Source: Cyanobacteria bacterium FACHB-502
GTDB taxonomy: Bacteria; Cyanobacteriota; Cyanobacteriia; Elainellales; Elainellaceae
Length of the DNA: 64,000 nt
Direction of reading: 5' to 3'
Assembly: GCA_014695325.1 (NCBI GenBank)
Contig: JACJNZ010000052.1
Location: forward strand, 62,001 to 126,000
Shown piece by piece: positions 1 to 8,901 of this stretch. A program made the position numbers and the translations under genes. Positions within the stretch are counted from its first letter, which is position 1; the number at the start of each line of letters is the position of its first letter. The notes below the pieces were generated by a model. The model was not told the origin of the DNA. It did no database searches and saw only the letters and a list, made by a program, of their open reading frames with translations.

Positions 1-906
1 GGCAACCTTCGTCCGGACGAAGAATCGCCTGCGGCAGCAGAGTTTTATGCCCAGGCAGGCGTCACGCCTACGTTTGGCAACCTGCACCCGCTAGAAGGAA
101 TGCGTCCCATTCTGCATGAAGAAGAAGCCATTACCGTTCTCGTTGCGCTGAAGGCACTGCACCGATTCTTTCAAAAGTCGCTCTCTCGTTTAGAACAGGA
201 AGACTTTCCTTCTGTTTCAGGAAACTATCGCATCCCGAATCCCACGCACCCCGACCAAAAGATATCGGTCAAGGTAGCAACGCTGCCCAACCTCGCGGAT
301 GAACTATCGGAAATGACGATCGCCGCTGGATTTCCCGACGAAGATTTTCCGTTTGGTGCGCCGCCGCTGCTAAACAATCATCTAGTGCCGTCTGAATCCT
401 TCTACAGCCTAGGCGCGATGTCCTGGGATGTGCTGGAGCTCTTGCGGAGCAGCGTTAAGTTTTATCAGGAAGCTGGGGCAGAGTTTCCGACTGATGCTGA
501 TGGGTTTCCCGTGATCTTGATCCAAACTTCTCGCCCCAAAGCCGCCGAACTGATCGAAGCGATCAAAACTGCAGGCGGACTGAAGGCAATTTGCTTTAAC
601 CCCGGCGAAGACCCCTTTTCGGAAGAGCGATACGATTTGGGCGTGCTGCAAACCCAGGACGACGAACTCCACCTGTTTGGCGAGTTTCACGAAAATGACT
701 CAGTTCACATCCAGGCCCGCAAAAAGTGGGATCAACGCTGCAAGAAAACGAAGGGCTACTGTGGCTTGATTATTGCTAGAGGACTCAAGGGTGCATCGAG
801 CGGCAACCCGCAGTTCAACGACATGATGGCTCTGTTTGAAACGCGCTGCATCGCCGCACAGGATTTGGGATTGGGGGAGCTTCAGTTAATTCCGTATTTA
901 GAGTAG
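1..906 (+). CDS. Hypothetical protein, 5' end outside window
   Basis: An open frame runs from the first base of the window to a TAG at 904-906, so the gene starts upstream; 301 residues are visible. The first ATG in view (position 100) is internal, because the codons before it are open and of the same composition. The protein is soluble, acidic and mixed alpha/beta in look, without signal peptide, membrane segment or a motif I can name. Near the C terminus a cysteine- and lysine-rich patch (about residues 240-258) is followed by a stretch resembling a conserved domain end. I do not recognise the family; it looks like a conserved cyanobacterial protein of unknown function. The stop codon is followed by an in-frame copy of the last seven codons (see findings). 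psaD follows about 150 bases downstream on the same strand. Confidence 0.75.
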   Translation, partial: GNLRPDEESPAAAEFYAQAGVTPTFGNLHPLEGMRPILHEEEAITVLVALKALHRFFQKSLSRLEQEDFPSVSGNYRIPNPTHPDQKISVKVATLPNLADELSEMTIAAGFPDEDFPFGAPPLLNNHLVPSESFYSLGAMSWDVLELLRSSVKFYQEAGAEFPTDADGFPVILIQTSRPKAAELIEAIKTAGGLKAICFNPGEDPFSEERYDLGVLQTQDDELHLFGEFHENDSVHIQARKKWDQRCKKTKGYCGLIIARGLKGASSGNPQFNDMMALFETRCIAAQDLGLGELQLIPYLE

Positions 907-1058
907 CTGATTCCGGATTTAGAGTAAATGACCTGAGACAACCGCGCTCCCTCAGCCTGTTCCACTCTCTCTAAAGAACTATTACAGTTCCATACAAAAT
1001 TGAGAATGTGAAAAGGGTCGAATGATAGGATGCGTGAAAAATGTTCAGAGAAACGTTC

Positions 1059-1487
1059 ATGACAGAAACTCTTACTGGACAAACTCCTATCTTCGGCGGC
1101 AGCACGGGCGGACTGCTCACGGCTGCGTTTGAAGAAGAAAGATACGCCATCACCTGGACTAGTCCGCAAGAACAGGTGTTTGAAATGCCTACTGGTGGGG
1201 CTGCGGTAATGCGGCAGGGTGATAACCTGCTGTATTTTGCCCGGAAAGAGCAATGTATCGCTCTCGGTGCGCAGTTCCGCAACAAGTTCAAGCCCAAGAT
1301 GGACAACTTCAAAATCTACCGAATCTATGCGAACGGCGAGATCCAGTATCTCCACCCGTCGGATGGAGTCTTCCCTGAGAAGGTGAACCAGGGACGGACT
1401 TACTTCGGTAAGAACGATCGCAGTATCGGTCAAAATCCTGAAGCTGCATCACTCAAGTTCACGGGCAAAAACACCTACGATTCGTAG
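1059..1487 (+). CDS. psaD: Photosystem I subunit II (PsaD)
   Basis: PsaD is the stromal extrinsic subunit of photosystem I that docks ferredoxin and holds PsaC in place. The 142-residue product has the family's start ([19 protein letters not shown]), the conserved core with [22 protein letters not shown], and the basic region [22 protein letters not shown] that contributes to ferredoxin binding. Length equals the usual 139-142 residues. An in-frame ATG six codons upstream (1041) would add MFRETF, which is not part of the family, so 1059 is chosen. It appears monocistronic, with a strong hairpin terminator 28 bases after the stop. Identification is very secure. Confidence 0.97.
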   Translation: MTETLTGQTPIFGGSTGGLLTAAFEEERYAITWTSPQEQVFEMPTGGAAVMRQGDNLLYFARKEQCIALGAQFRNKFKPKMDNFKIYRIYANGEIQYLHPSDGVFPEKVNQGRTYFGKNDRSIGQNPEAASLKFTGKNTYDS

Positions 1488-1515
1488 CGTTGCATTCACC
1501 GAAAGATAAATTTGG

Positions 1516-1540
1516 GAGCAGATTCGTCTGCTCTTTTTTT
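1516..1540 (+). terminator. Rho-independent terminator of psaD
   Basis: A perfect 7-bp stem GAGCAGA / TCTGCTC (1516-1522 with 1527-1533) closes a TTCG tetraloop and is followed directly by seven T. It lies 28 bases past the psaD stop codon. Confidence 0.9.
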
Positions 1541-1657
1541 GTTTCTTCTAATTTGAAACCATAGGAAGCCGAGTTTTCTGCAGCATTAGCGGCTAGAAGT
1601 TTAAGTGACGATCGCAACTGTTCAAACCGCTTCCCCCACGCTACCAAAGTTTCAATC

Positions 1658-1986
1658 CTATAGAAAAATTTCTGGATCAATGCGATGGTTTACACACCAT
1701 TCGTTTACCTTTGCTTGAATCTGTGCAGCTTGATTCGCAGCAAGATCTTGCTGCCATTGTCTAAGCTTTCCCGATCGAATGTGATTGATGTGCAGCAGAA
1801 TTTCTCGATCGTAGTAATCAAACAGGTTTCGACGAATCCCTCGTTCCAGAGCGACTCAAACGGCTTTTCCTGCTGCTTCAAATACGAGGCAAAGACATCT
1901 CGAATATCGCAGTAGATGGAAATCCCTTTTGCATTGTTTTGTCTGAATTCTGCTGCGATCGTCTCACAGCACGTTGCTGATCCCAT
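1658..1986 (-). pseudogene. Possible frameshifted remnant of an unknown gene
   Basis: On the minus strand one frame is open from an ATG at 1986 down to about 1850 and a second frame is open from 1855 to a TAG at 1660-1658. Each reads like coding sequence only in its own part: the first contains IYCDIRDVFASYLKQQEKPF, the second ERGIRRNLFDYYDREILLH and ends in VNEWCVNHRIDPEIFL. Joining them needs a single one-base shift near 1850. The second part has no usable start codon after its upstream in-frame stop. I do not recognise the protein. It could be a decayed gene, or a chance open stretch of intergenic DNA, so confidence is modest. Confidence 0.35.
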
Positions 1987-2073
1987 GTATGAATTTTGAA
2001 GGGGGTTTTAGAAACCGACCCTAGCAGAGAACTTTCTATCCAAGAATCCGATTTCCATTCAGCAATGCCGGCT

Positions 2074-2127
2074 CCTGTCAAGCGGATTCTGTCAAAGCTA
2101 ATCTTATCAAAGCGAATCCTGTCGAAT
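2074..2127. repeat. Imperfect short tandem repeats
   Basis: About four degenerate copies of a 14-17 base unit resembling CTGTCAAAGCGAATC lie end to end just past the stop of the thioredoxin-TPR gene. No hairpin or T-run that would make this a terminator is evident. Confidence 0.5.
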
Positions 2128-2954
2128 TAATACAGCGTCTGCACCAGTTTCTTGCGATAAACCGGCGTGAGGGGATGCTCGTCGCCCATCAGTTCAAACA
2201 CCAGCAGCATCGCTTTTCTGGCCCCGTCATTGCGATATTTGCGGCTCTGAGCCACGATCGCCAAAAAACCTTCCAGCGCGGCTTCGTTGTCTTCCTGCAA
2301 CGCCTGATTGACTGCTGTAAAAAAGGCGCGATCGCGATCGGTTTGATCGGTATCAGGCATTTCCTGACCTTCCTGCTGAAGCTGCACCAGATCTCGCAGT
2401 GCCTTTGCCTGAGCATAAAAGGGCTTTTCGTTTTCCTGAATATTGCTCAGCAGCTTTTCGGCAGACTCTTGCTTGCCCTGACCCATTAGGAACCGTGCGG
2501 CAGAAATCACCAGCTTGCCGTTCTTGGGATATTTCTCAATGAGCCGCGCAAATAATACCTTCGCTTCTTCGACTTCGCTTGCTGCCATTGCTACGCGAAT
2601 CGCGTCGAGTCCGGCATCCAGCTCAGACTTCAAATTCAGGTTTGCAAGCAACTGACGCAGTTTCGGCTCAGGTAACACTCCCACAAATCCGGGATGCACT
2701 TCTCCCTGGTTCACCACTCGCACATCCGGCACACCTTCAACGTGATACTGATTCGCCAACTCCGGGCTTTGATCAATGTCTACCTTTGCCAGCACAAAAT
2801 TATATTCCTGCGCCAGCTTTTCCAGCATTGGCTTCAGCATCTGACAGGGACCGCACCACGTTGCGTAGAAATCAATGAGAACGGGGCAATCGTAGGACGC
2901 CTGAACGACTTCAGTATCGAAATTGGTGGTATTGATGTCGAGAGAAGTGCCCAT
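2127..2954 (-). CDS. Thioredoxin-TPR protein (CnoX/YbbN-like)
   Basis: The product has 275 residues. Residues 1-110 are a thioredoxin fold with the complete active site WCGPC (Cys34, Cys37) and a cis-proline in GVPDV. Residues 115-275 are helical, TPR-like repeats such as AKVLFARLIEKYPKNGKL. This is the arrangement of CnoX/YbbN, which in proteobacteria is a chaperedoxin that holds stressed proteins for GroEL and DnaK; here both active-site cysteines are kept, so disulphide reduction or mixed-disulphide protection is possible. It is cytoplasmic (no signal peptide). It lies downstream of coxC on the same strand, but a terminator-like hairpin separates them, so it probably has its own promoter within the pyrimidine-rich 2955-3030 leader. 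The family call is firm, the precise role is inferred. Confidence 0.88.
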   Translation of the reverse strand: MGTSLDINTTNFDTEVVQASYDCPVLIDFYATWCGPCQMLKPMLEKLAQEYNFVLAKVDIDQSPELANQYHVEGVPDVRVVNQGEVHPGFVGVLPEPKLRQLLANLNLKSELDAGLDAIRVAMAASEVEEAKVLFARLIEKYPKNGKLVISAARFLMGQGKQESAEKLLSNIQENEKPFYAQAKALRDLVQLQQEGQEMPDTDQTDRDRAFFTAVNQALQEDNEAALEGFLAIVAQSRKYRNDGARKAMLLVFELMGDEHPLTPVYRKKLVQTLY

Positions 2955-2956
2955 AG

Positions 2957-3005
2957 TGTGGTGAGGGGTAATGGAGTGAGGGGATGGGGAGATGCGGCGG
3001 GTAAT
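2957..3005 (-). repeat. Pyrimidine-rich heptamer-like tract before the thioredoxin gene
   Basis: Read on the coding (minus) strand this leader is almost only C and T, with repeated ATCTCCCC / CCTCACT-like units ending a few bases before the ATG at 2954. Similar tracts precede several other genes in the window (see findings). Confidence 0.6.
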
Positions 3006-3029
3006 TGAAAAGGAGTAAGGGGAGGAATC

Positions 3030-3070
3030 AAAAAAAAGGGCGAAGGTTATGTGAATAAACCTCCATCCCT
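3030..3070 (-). terminator. Terminator of the cox operon
   Basis: Read on the minus strand, AGGG...AGGTT pairs with AACCT...CCCT (3038-3070) around an A/T-rich loop and is followed by a run of eight T (3030-3037 on the plus strand are A). It lies about 140 bases past the coxC stop. Confidence 0.65.
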
Positions 3071-3207
3071 TTATTTTTGCAAATGTTTTTACATCTGACT
3101 GTGCCTGCTTCGAGTTTCAAAGTCCCCCGTTTATGAATGATTTAGGGGGTAATAAGGGGCAATACAGAATGTTAAACATTCCTCAAATAAATGATCAGGC
3201 AATGGTT

Positions 3208-3831
3208 CTAAAGCAGATAAAGCAGGACAAAGAGAACCACCCACACCACGTCAACGAAGTGCCAGTAGAGTTCAGCCGCTTCGATGCCAAAGTGATGTTC
3301 GCTGGAATAGTGGGCGCGGTTTCTCGATCGCCACAATACTGACAGAATCAGCACCAGCCCGAACAAAACGTGCAGACCGTGGAAGCCTGTTAGCACATAA
3401 AAGGTACTGGCGTAGAGGTTTGTTTTCAGCCCGAATTCCAGGTGAAAATATTCGTAGAGCTGACCGATCAGGAAAATGACGCCCATCAGCCCTGTAGCTG
3501 CAAACCAGGCGCGGAATTTAGCAACGTTGTTTTGCTTGATGGCAGTGTCAGCGTTGTGAATTACAAAACTACTCGACACCAGCAAAATGGTGTTAATTCC
3601 GGGCAGCAGCAGTTCCCGTTCCGGCGTACCTTCAGGGGGCCAATTCGGATAAACCGCGCGGAAGGTGAGATAGGCCACAAACAGCCCCAGGAAGATCATG
3701 CTTTCTGCAACCAGAAAAACGATGATCCCAAAAATGCGGAAGTCGGGATGCTCTTCGTGGGCGGCTGCGCTGGGGGTGTCGTAGTGCTGTCCAACCCGAT
3801 CGACAGCCGTTCCTTCGATTGATCCTTGCAT
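3208..3831 (-). CDS. coxC: Cytochrome c oxidase subunit III
   Basis: Subunit III (CtaE) of the aa3-type respiratory oxidase, 207 residues, the usual length of the short cyanobacterial form with five membrane helices. The N terminus is soluble and His/Glu-rich, followed by GIIVFLVAESMIFLGLFVAYLTFRA-type helix I with the family's conserved glutamate, and the C-terminal stretch with EAAELYWHFVDVVWVVLFVLLYLL, where WHFVD is a family signature. It is the last gene of a coxB-coxA-coxC operon; the gap to coxA is 27 bases. It has no redox centre of its own and is known to stabilise subunit I. Confidence 0.95.
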   Translation of the reverse strand: MQGSIEGTAVDRVGQHYDTPSAAAHEEHPDFRIFGIIVFLVAESMIFLGLFVAYLTFRAVYPNWPPEGTPERELLLPGINTILLVSSSFVIHNADTAIKQNNVAKFRAWFAATGLMGVIFLIGQLYEYFHLEFGLKTNLYASTFYVLTGFHGLHVLFGLVLILSVLWRSRNRAHYSSEHHFGIEAAELYWHFVDVVWVVLFVLLYLL

Positions 3832-3858
3832 AGAGTCTCCAGTTGCTAGGGTCTAGGG

Positions 3859-5559
3859 TTAAGACAGAGGCGAAGAGTCAGGCTGAAGCTGAGGCGACGT
3901 AAGTGGCGGCTCGTTTTCGCGGTTGTCCACTTCTGGGTCAACGCCGTAGTCATAAGGACCATGCGTCAGGACGGGCAGCACCTCGAAGTTTTCGATCGCC
4001 GGAGGAGAAGTCGTCATCCATTCCAGCGTCAGCGCATTCCAGGGGTTATCGCCTGCGGGTTTGCCTTTCCACCAGCTCCAAATCGCATTGATCAAGAAGG
4101 GAAAGGTGGAAACGGCGAGAATGTAAGCTCCCACGGTTGCCATTTGGTTCAGCGACGTAAAGCGCGGATCGTACATGGCAATCCGGCGGTTCATGCCCAT
4201 CATGCCAAGCTTGTGCATGGGCATAAAGGTGAGGTTCATGCCGATCAGCGTCAGGGCAAAGTGAATTCTCCCAAGCGTTTCGTTCATCATGCGTCCGGTC
4301 ATCTTCGGGAACCAGTGATAGACTGCCGCAAAGATGCCAAACACACTGCCGCCAAACAGCACATAGTGCAGGTGCGCCACGATGAAATAGGTATCGTGAA
4401 CGTGGATATCAAACGGAACGGATGCGACCATCACGCCGCTGATGCCGCCGATCACAAACATCCCCACAAAGCCCATCGCAAATAGCATCGCGCTATTGAG
4501 GGCAATTTTGCCGCCCCACATGGTGCCAAGCCAGCTAAAGATCTTGATCCCGGTGGGTACAGCGATTACCATCGTCGTGATCATAAAGAACATGCGCAGC
4601 CATGCCGGAGTGCCGCTGGTAAACATATGGTGCGCCCAGACCATTAGCCCCAGGAAAGCGATCGCCATACTGGAATACGCGACGGCTCGATAGCCAAACA
4701 GCGGTTTGCGCGAGTGAATCGGAATGATTTCTGAGATCGCTCCAAACAGCGGCAGGATCATGATGTACACCGCCGGATGGGAATAAAACCAGAACATGTG
4801 CTGATAAACGATCGGATCACCGCCGCCCAGCGGATTGAAGAATGCCGTGCCCACCAGCAAATCAAACGCCAGCAGAATCAGCGCACCTGCCAGAACGGGG
4901 GTCGAAAGCAAAACCAAGCCCGACGTTGCCAGCATTGACCAGCAGAACACAGGCATATCGTTTAAGCCCATGCTGGGGACGCGCATCTTCAGGATGGTCG
5001 TCAGGAAGTTAATCGCACCCAGGATCGAGGAGGTTCCCAGGATCAGCAAGCTAAAGATCCAGATGCCTTCACCCACTTTGCCGCTGACGATACTGAGGGG
5101 CGGATAGGATGTCCAGCCTGCCTGCGGAGCCTCGACCAGCAAACTACCCACAAGCAGAATGCCGCCGATCGGAATCATCCAGAAAGCGAGGGCATTCAGC
5201 TTGGGAAACGCCATGTCTCGCGCCCCAATCATCAGCGGAATTAAGTAGTTTGCCAGCCCCGCTCCGGCAGGAATGATCCACATAAAGATCATGATCGTGC
5301 CGTGCAGCGTCAGCAGGTTGTTGTACAGCTCTGGCGGAACCAGATCAGAAGCAGGCGTTGCCAGTTCGGTTCGCATGATGTCTGCCATCACGCCGCCGAT
5401 CAAATAGAAGATAAACGAAGTGACGAGATACTGAATCCCGATCACTTTGTGGTCCGTATTAAAACTGAAGTAGTCCCGCAAGCGACGCTCGGACTTGCCG
5501 TGCCCGTGTTGCTCAACGGCTGGAGAATTTGCAGTGATTGGCATTTCTGCGTTTGTCAT
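3859..5559 (-). CDS. coxA: Cytochrome c oxidase subunit I
   Basis: Catalytic subunit of the aa3-type haem-copper oxidase, with twelve membrane helices, reducing oxygen to water with proton pumping. All ligand motifs are visible: the low-spin haem His in LTLHGTIMIFMWIIP, the CuB site with the His-Tyr pair in WFYSHPAVYIMILP, AHHMF, and VHDTYFIVAHLHYV carrying the haem a3, haem a and Mg-site residues. 566 residues from the ATG at 5559; a TTG at 5589 would add ten residues but has no better ribosome site, and the next ATG (5544) is also possible. Lies between coxB (46-base gap) and coxC. In cyanobacteria this enzyme is the main terminal oxidase of the thylakoid and cytoplasmic membranes. Confidence 0.96.
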   Translation of the reverse strand: MTNAEMPITANSPAVEQHGHGKSERRLRDYFSFNTDHKVIGIQYLVTSFIFYLIGGVMADIMRTELATPASDLVPPELYNNLLTLHGTIMIFMWIIPAGAGLANYLIPLMIGARDMAFPKLNALAFWMIPIGGILLVGSLLVEAPQAGWTSYPPLSIVSGKVGEGIWIFSLLILGTSSILGAINFLTTILKMRVPSMGLNDMPVFCWSMLATSGLVLLSTPVLAGALILLAFDLLVGTAFFNPLGGGDPIVYQHMFWFYSHPAVYIMILPLFGAISEIIPIHSRKPLFGYRAVAYSSMAIAFLGLMVWAHHMFTSGTPAWLRMFFMITTMVIAVPTGIKIFSWLGTMWGGKIALNSAMLFAMGFVGMFVIGGISGVMVASVPFDIHVHDTYFIVAHLHYVLFGGSVFGIFAAVYHWFPKMTGRMMNETLGRIHFALTLIGMNLTFMPMHKLGMMGMNRRIAMYDPRFTSLNQMATVGAYILAVSTFPFLINAIWSWWKGKPAGDNPWNALTLEWMTTSPPAIENFEVLPVLTHGPYDYGVDPEVDNRENEPPLTSPQLQPDSSPLS

Positions 5560-5605
5560 AAGCTCGGTTGCCAATAAAAAGACCAACAAGAAAAAGGAAA
5601 GAACA

Positions 5606-6595
5606 TTAAGCCGCAGGCTGAAGCGACTTCAGGGTTTCGGCAGTGACGCCAAGCTCGGCAGCGACAGGAGCCAACCGGTCAGCATCCGTGCGATCGGTCA
5701 AACTCGCCACTGTTTGATCGCCCTCTTTTTGAGCGACCACCTGGGACTGAAGCCACTGATCAAACGCTTCCTGGCTTTCGACGTAGAGCTTCGCACCCAT
5801 TGCGCCGTGGTAAGGTCCGCAGAGTTCCGCGCAGACGATCGGGTATTCGCCCTCCAATCTGGGCTGGAATCGCAGCTCGGCAGGTTGACCGGGGATCGCG
5901 TCCTGCTTCAGACGAAACTCAGGCAGCCAAAAGGCGTGCAGCACGTCCTGCGCTTTAATCGTCAGCTTAATGTCAGAGTTCACGGGGATGTGCAGTTCTC
6001 CCGAAGTCACGCCGCTTTCTGGATAGGTAAAGATCCAGGCGTACTGAAGCCCCATTACATCAACGCTCAGGTCAGGCTCTTTGCCCTCTGTAGAGGGGTC
6101 TGCCCCAACGCCAAGGGCTAAATGATGATGCATGGAATGGGTCTTATGGCTTTGCTGTCCATCGACGATCGGCGTTGCCATATCGGTATCTGCCATTGCC
6201 ACCTGCACTTCTGGTGTACCCTCGATCGCGTCGGGATCAAAGCCACCCATATTGCGGTAGACATCAAAGCTGTAAACGCTGAGGAACAGGACGATAAACA
6301 CCGGGATCGCCGTCCAGACAATTTCCAAAGTGATGTTTCCAGCGATCGGTGGACCATCGGTGGTGTCTCCCTTACGGCGACGGAAGCGAATGGCACTGAT
6401 AATAATCGTGCCTTCCACCAGCAGGAAGATTCCGGTTCCCACAACCAGCATTGTGTTGAATAGCCCGTCGATTACTCTGGCATCGTCGGAAGCCTGAACG
6501 GGGAGCAATCCATGATTTTGTCCATACCAGATGCTCACCAGCGTTAGTGCAATGCCAGCCAGCATCGTCAGGATACTATTCGGAATGTTTTTCAC
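5606..6595 (-). CDS. coxB: Cytochrome c oxidase subunit II (CuA)
   Basis: Subunit II accepts electrons from cytochrome c or plastocyanin at its binuclear CuA centre. Two membrane helices (about residues 8-24 and 44-68, with a third hydrophobic stretch at 90-111 in the hairpin region) precede a cupredoxin domain on the lumenal/periplasmic side. CuA ligands are all present: His220, and Cys255, Cys259, His263 and Met266 in CAELCGPYHGAM. The start is GTG at 6595. An unusual insert between the last helix and the cupredoxin domain (about 120-177) contains HKTHSMHHH. First gene of the coxBAC operon, divergent from ctaA-ctaB across 1.2 kb. Assignment is secure; the role of the insert is unknown. Confidence 0.95.
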   Translation of the reverse strand: MKNIPNSILTMLAGIALTLVSIWYGQNHGLLPVQASDDARVIDGLFNTMLVVGTGIFLLVEGTIIISAIRFRRRKGDTTDGPPIAGNITLEIVWTAIPVFIVLFLSVYSFDVYRNMGGFDPDAIEGTPEVQVAMADTDMATPIVDGQQSHKTHSMHHHLALGVGADPSTEGKEPDLSVDVMGLQYAWIFTYPESGVTSGELHIPVNSDIKLTIKAQDVLHAFWLPEFRLKQDAIPGQPAELRFQPRLEGEYPIVCAELCGPYHGAMGAKLYVESQEAFDQWLQSQVVAQKEGDQTVASLTDRTDADRLAPVAAELGVTAETLKSLQPAA

Positions 6596-7819
6596 GGTGA
6601 GTCAGGAGAGTAGGAGAACAGATACATAGTCATTAACGGGATCACCACTTTATTTACGGGATAACCATTTCAGGAATAACTATTTACGGGATAACCATTT
6701 CAGGAATGACCACTTTAGGAATGACTATGATGGTTGGAGAAAGATGTTCAACGCTTCAAATCAGGAAATGGAGCCGAGCCTTTGGATCTCAAATCGGGAT
6801 GTCGAGAACTCTGATGTGAGGAATTCTTATGTTGCGACGGCAAGATTCAATGTGACGCTTAGCAAGATTAACTGGTTAAAACGCTGAAACATAGCCCAAC
6901 TCCCACGTTAGCGAAAGATTCTTCTTTTAACCAACTCAAAAACTAATAAGTTGCTAAAGAAATTACAGATCCAATAGGCACTCGACCGAACCGTAATAAC
7001 CGAACCAGTTGCATTAACTCTTAATGTTTTCTTTGGGATCATGTTTGCTGAATCTGTGCCTGAAGTCGATCGCCAAGGAAACCTTTCAAAATCGGTTCTC
7101 AATCCAGGTCTGAATCTAAATCTAAATCCAGATAAATCAAGTTTGAATCGCTAGAATGGAGAAAGTTAGAGACAAGGGAAAGAGTAGACTCTACCCTGAT
7201 CCCGCATCACTACCGCACTCTAACATCATTGGTGGAAACATCACTAGTAGAAATTCGAGTCAAAGTTTCTGCATTACTTGTGCATTTTCGTCTCGGTCGT
7301 ATGGCTAGCAATAGCACCCATCATTCTATAGACCAAGTTTTTTGATTGGTATTCCATTCGCCTGACCCCAAACGATCATTCAGATAATTTCCTCGCTAAA
7401 ATTGTTCTGCCGTCGAAGTAATTCATTGACAGAATAATCCAGAGCAATCTTCGTTGCCAAGCCTGGAAGAGTGAGAAGCGATCGTTCCTTAAGCATTTGT
7501 GTTAAATTTTTCATCTCAAGAATCAAAAGAAATTCCGAAGCATTTGCTCTTTCAAGATTTGTCTATCTACAGTAGAGACTACAGCAGCCTAAAGCGGATT
7601 TCACCGTTTGCAGCCGTCGTCGCTGACGAATCGAAAAACTGATATAAGGGTAAGGTTCAAGAATTTAATTTCACAACATTACATATTGGTCAGCATCAAG
7701 CTTCTCTCTTATGGCTTGGTGGCGATCTATCTTTTGGCAGATCATGCTGCAAAATCTGCATTTAGTCTTATTTCTCTCCTTAAGCTTAATGGTTTTAATG
7801 CGAAGAGGAGATATGGCAA
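6596..7819. other. Long intergenic region between coxB and ctaA
   Basis: The 1.2 kb between the two divergent operons is A/T-richer than the genes and must hold both promoters. Apart from the 30-base tandem repeat at 6631-6725, no convincing gene, tRNA or structured RNA was seen. A 64-codon minus-strand frame at 6908-7102 has no coding look. Confidence 0.5.
6631..6725. repeat. 30-bp tandem direct repeat upstream of coxB
   Basis: Two adjacent 30-base copies (6651-6680 and 6681-6710) differ at one position; they share TATTTACGGGATAACCATTT and the following CAGGAAT. Degenerate half-copies flank them (6631-6650 and 6711-6725). The array starts about 35 bases before the coxB GTG, so it sits in the coxB leader. 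Confidence 0.85.
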
Positions 7820-8821
7820 ATGCCTGATTCCCTCCACCCAGAACTGAAATCAGATATGCTCATCCCGATTCATTCAGAAGTCCCTGAACCCCCAACCGAA
7901 AAACCCACGGCTCAACCGCGTTTCACGCCCCAGGACCGAGTCCGCCGCCTGGTCTGGAAAATGGCGATCGCAACGCTAGTCCTGATGGCGATCGGCAGCG
8001 CGACCCGCGTGATGAATGCCGGACTGGCCTGTCCCGATTGGCCCCTGTGCTACGGCACGCTGTTTCCGGCTCAGCAAATGAATCTTCAGGTGTTCCTGGA
8101 GTGGATTCATCGCCTGGATGCTGCGCTGATTGGGCTATTGGCGATCGTCCTGGTCGGCTACTCCTGGTGGAAGCGTCAGGCATTACCCGGCTGGACTCCC
8201 TGGGTTGCCACCCTCGCGCTAGGTCTGATTCTGTTTCAGGGCGTACTGGGTGGACTGACCGTAACAGAGATGCTGCGGTTTGATATTGTGACTGCCCACC
8301 TGGGAACGGCACTCGCCTTCTTTATGACGCTGCTGGTGATGGGAACACTGCTTTTGCCCCATCAGCCCACGGGAACGGTCGGTAAGCTACCCTGGCTCAG
8401 TCTGACGGCAGCCGTTCTGATTTATCTCCAGAGTATTTCGGGTGCGCTGGTGGGTTCGCGCTGGGCACTGCACCAGTGTCTTGTGGTGACCCAGCTTTGT
8501 AGCGTCATGAATATTCATCTGCTTGGCATTATTCCCGCTACGTTAATAACGCTGGCAGTTGTGATTGCTGCATGGCGCACGCCTGCCCTCAGCGGATCGC
8601 TCCGGCAAATTTCTAACCTGGTCGGACTACTGCTGCTGCTGCAATTGACCCTTGGCTTTGCCACCTTCCGACTGCACCTCCAGGTCGAACTGCTGACGAT
8701 CGCCCACCAAATGGTCGGAGCCTCGCTGCTCGGATCACTGGTTTGCTTTACTGTGCTGGGACTCCGCGATCGAAAGCCAGTTCCAACTCCACTGCAAAAC
8801 GACTTCATCCAGCCTGCCTAA
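7820..8821 (+). CDS. ctaA: Haem A synthase (CtaA/COX15)
   Basis: CtaA hydroxylates haem O to haem A, the cofactor of the oxidase encoded divergently. The 333-residue protein has a soluble N-terminal 45 residues and then eight predicted membrane helices. Family marks are [21 protein letters not shown], with its Cys pair, and histidines in [13 protein letters not shown] and TIAHQ that bind haem. Start at ATG 7820, nine bases after GAGGAG (7805-7810); a nearer ATG at 7813 opens only four codons. ctaB follows after 80 bases on the same strand. Cyanobacterial ctaA-ctaB beside cox genes is a known arrangement. Confidence 0.94.
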   Translation: MPDSLHPELKSDMLIPIHSEVPEPPTEKPTAQPRFTPQDRVRRLVWKMAIATLVLMAIGSATRVMNAGLACPDWPLCYGTLFPAQQMNLQVFLEWIHRLDAALIGLLAIVLVGYSWWKRQALPGWTPWVATLALGLILFQGVLGGLTVTEMLRFDIVTAHLGTALAFFMTLLVMGTLLLPHQPTGTVGKLPWLSLTAAVLIYLQSISGALVGSRWALHQCLVVTQLCSVMNIHLLGIIPATLITLAVVIAAWRTPALSGSLRQISNLVGLLLLLQLTLGFATFRLHLQVELLTIAHQMVGASLLGSLVCFTVLGLRDRKPVPTPLQNDFIQPA

Positions 8822-8825
8822 CCCT

Positions 8826-8880
8826 TTATCCCTTTACCTCCTCATCTCCTCACCCCTCCACCCCGATCCTTCATTCCTTT
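8826..8880 (+). repeat. Pyrimidine-rich tract between ctaA and ctaB
   Basis: C/T-only stretch with CTCATCTCCTCACCCCTCC-like units in the ctaA-ctaB gap, ending about 20 bases before the ctaB ATG. Same type as the other leaders listed in the findings. Confidence 0.55.
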
Positions 8881-8901
8881 TTCGATACAGGTTCAAAAGT
8901 A

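Noticed and set aside
6908-7102. 64-codon minus-strand frame in the coxB-ctaA gap
   Set aside because: No ribosome site, no recognisable domain, composition of the surrounding noncoding DNA.
7813-7827. Four-codon upstream frame overlapping the ctaA start
   Set aside because: Only two bases from the Shine-Dalgarno site, too close for use. Spacing fits the ctaA ATG at 7820 instead.
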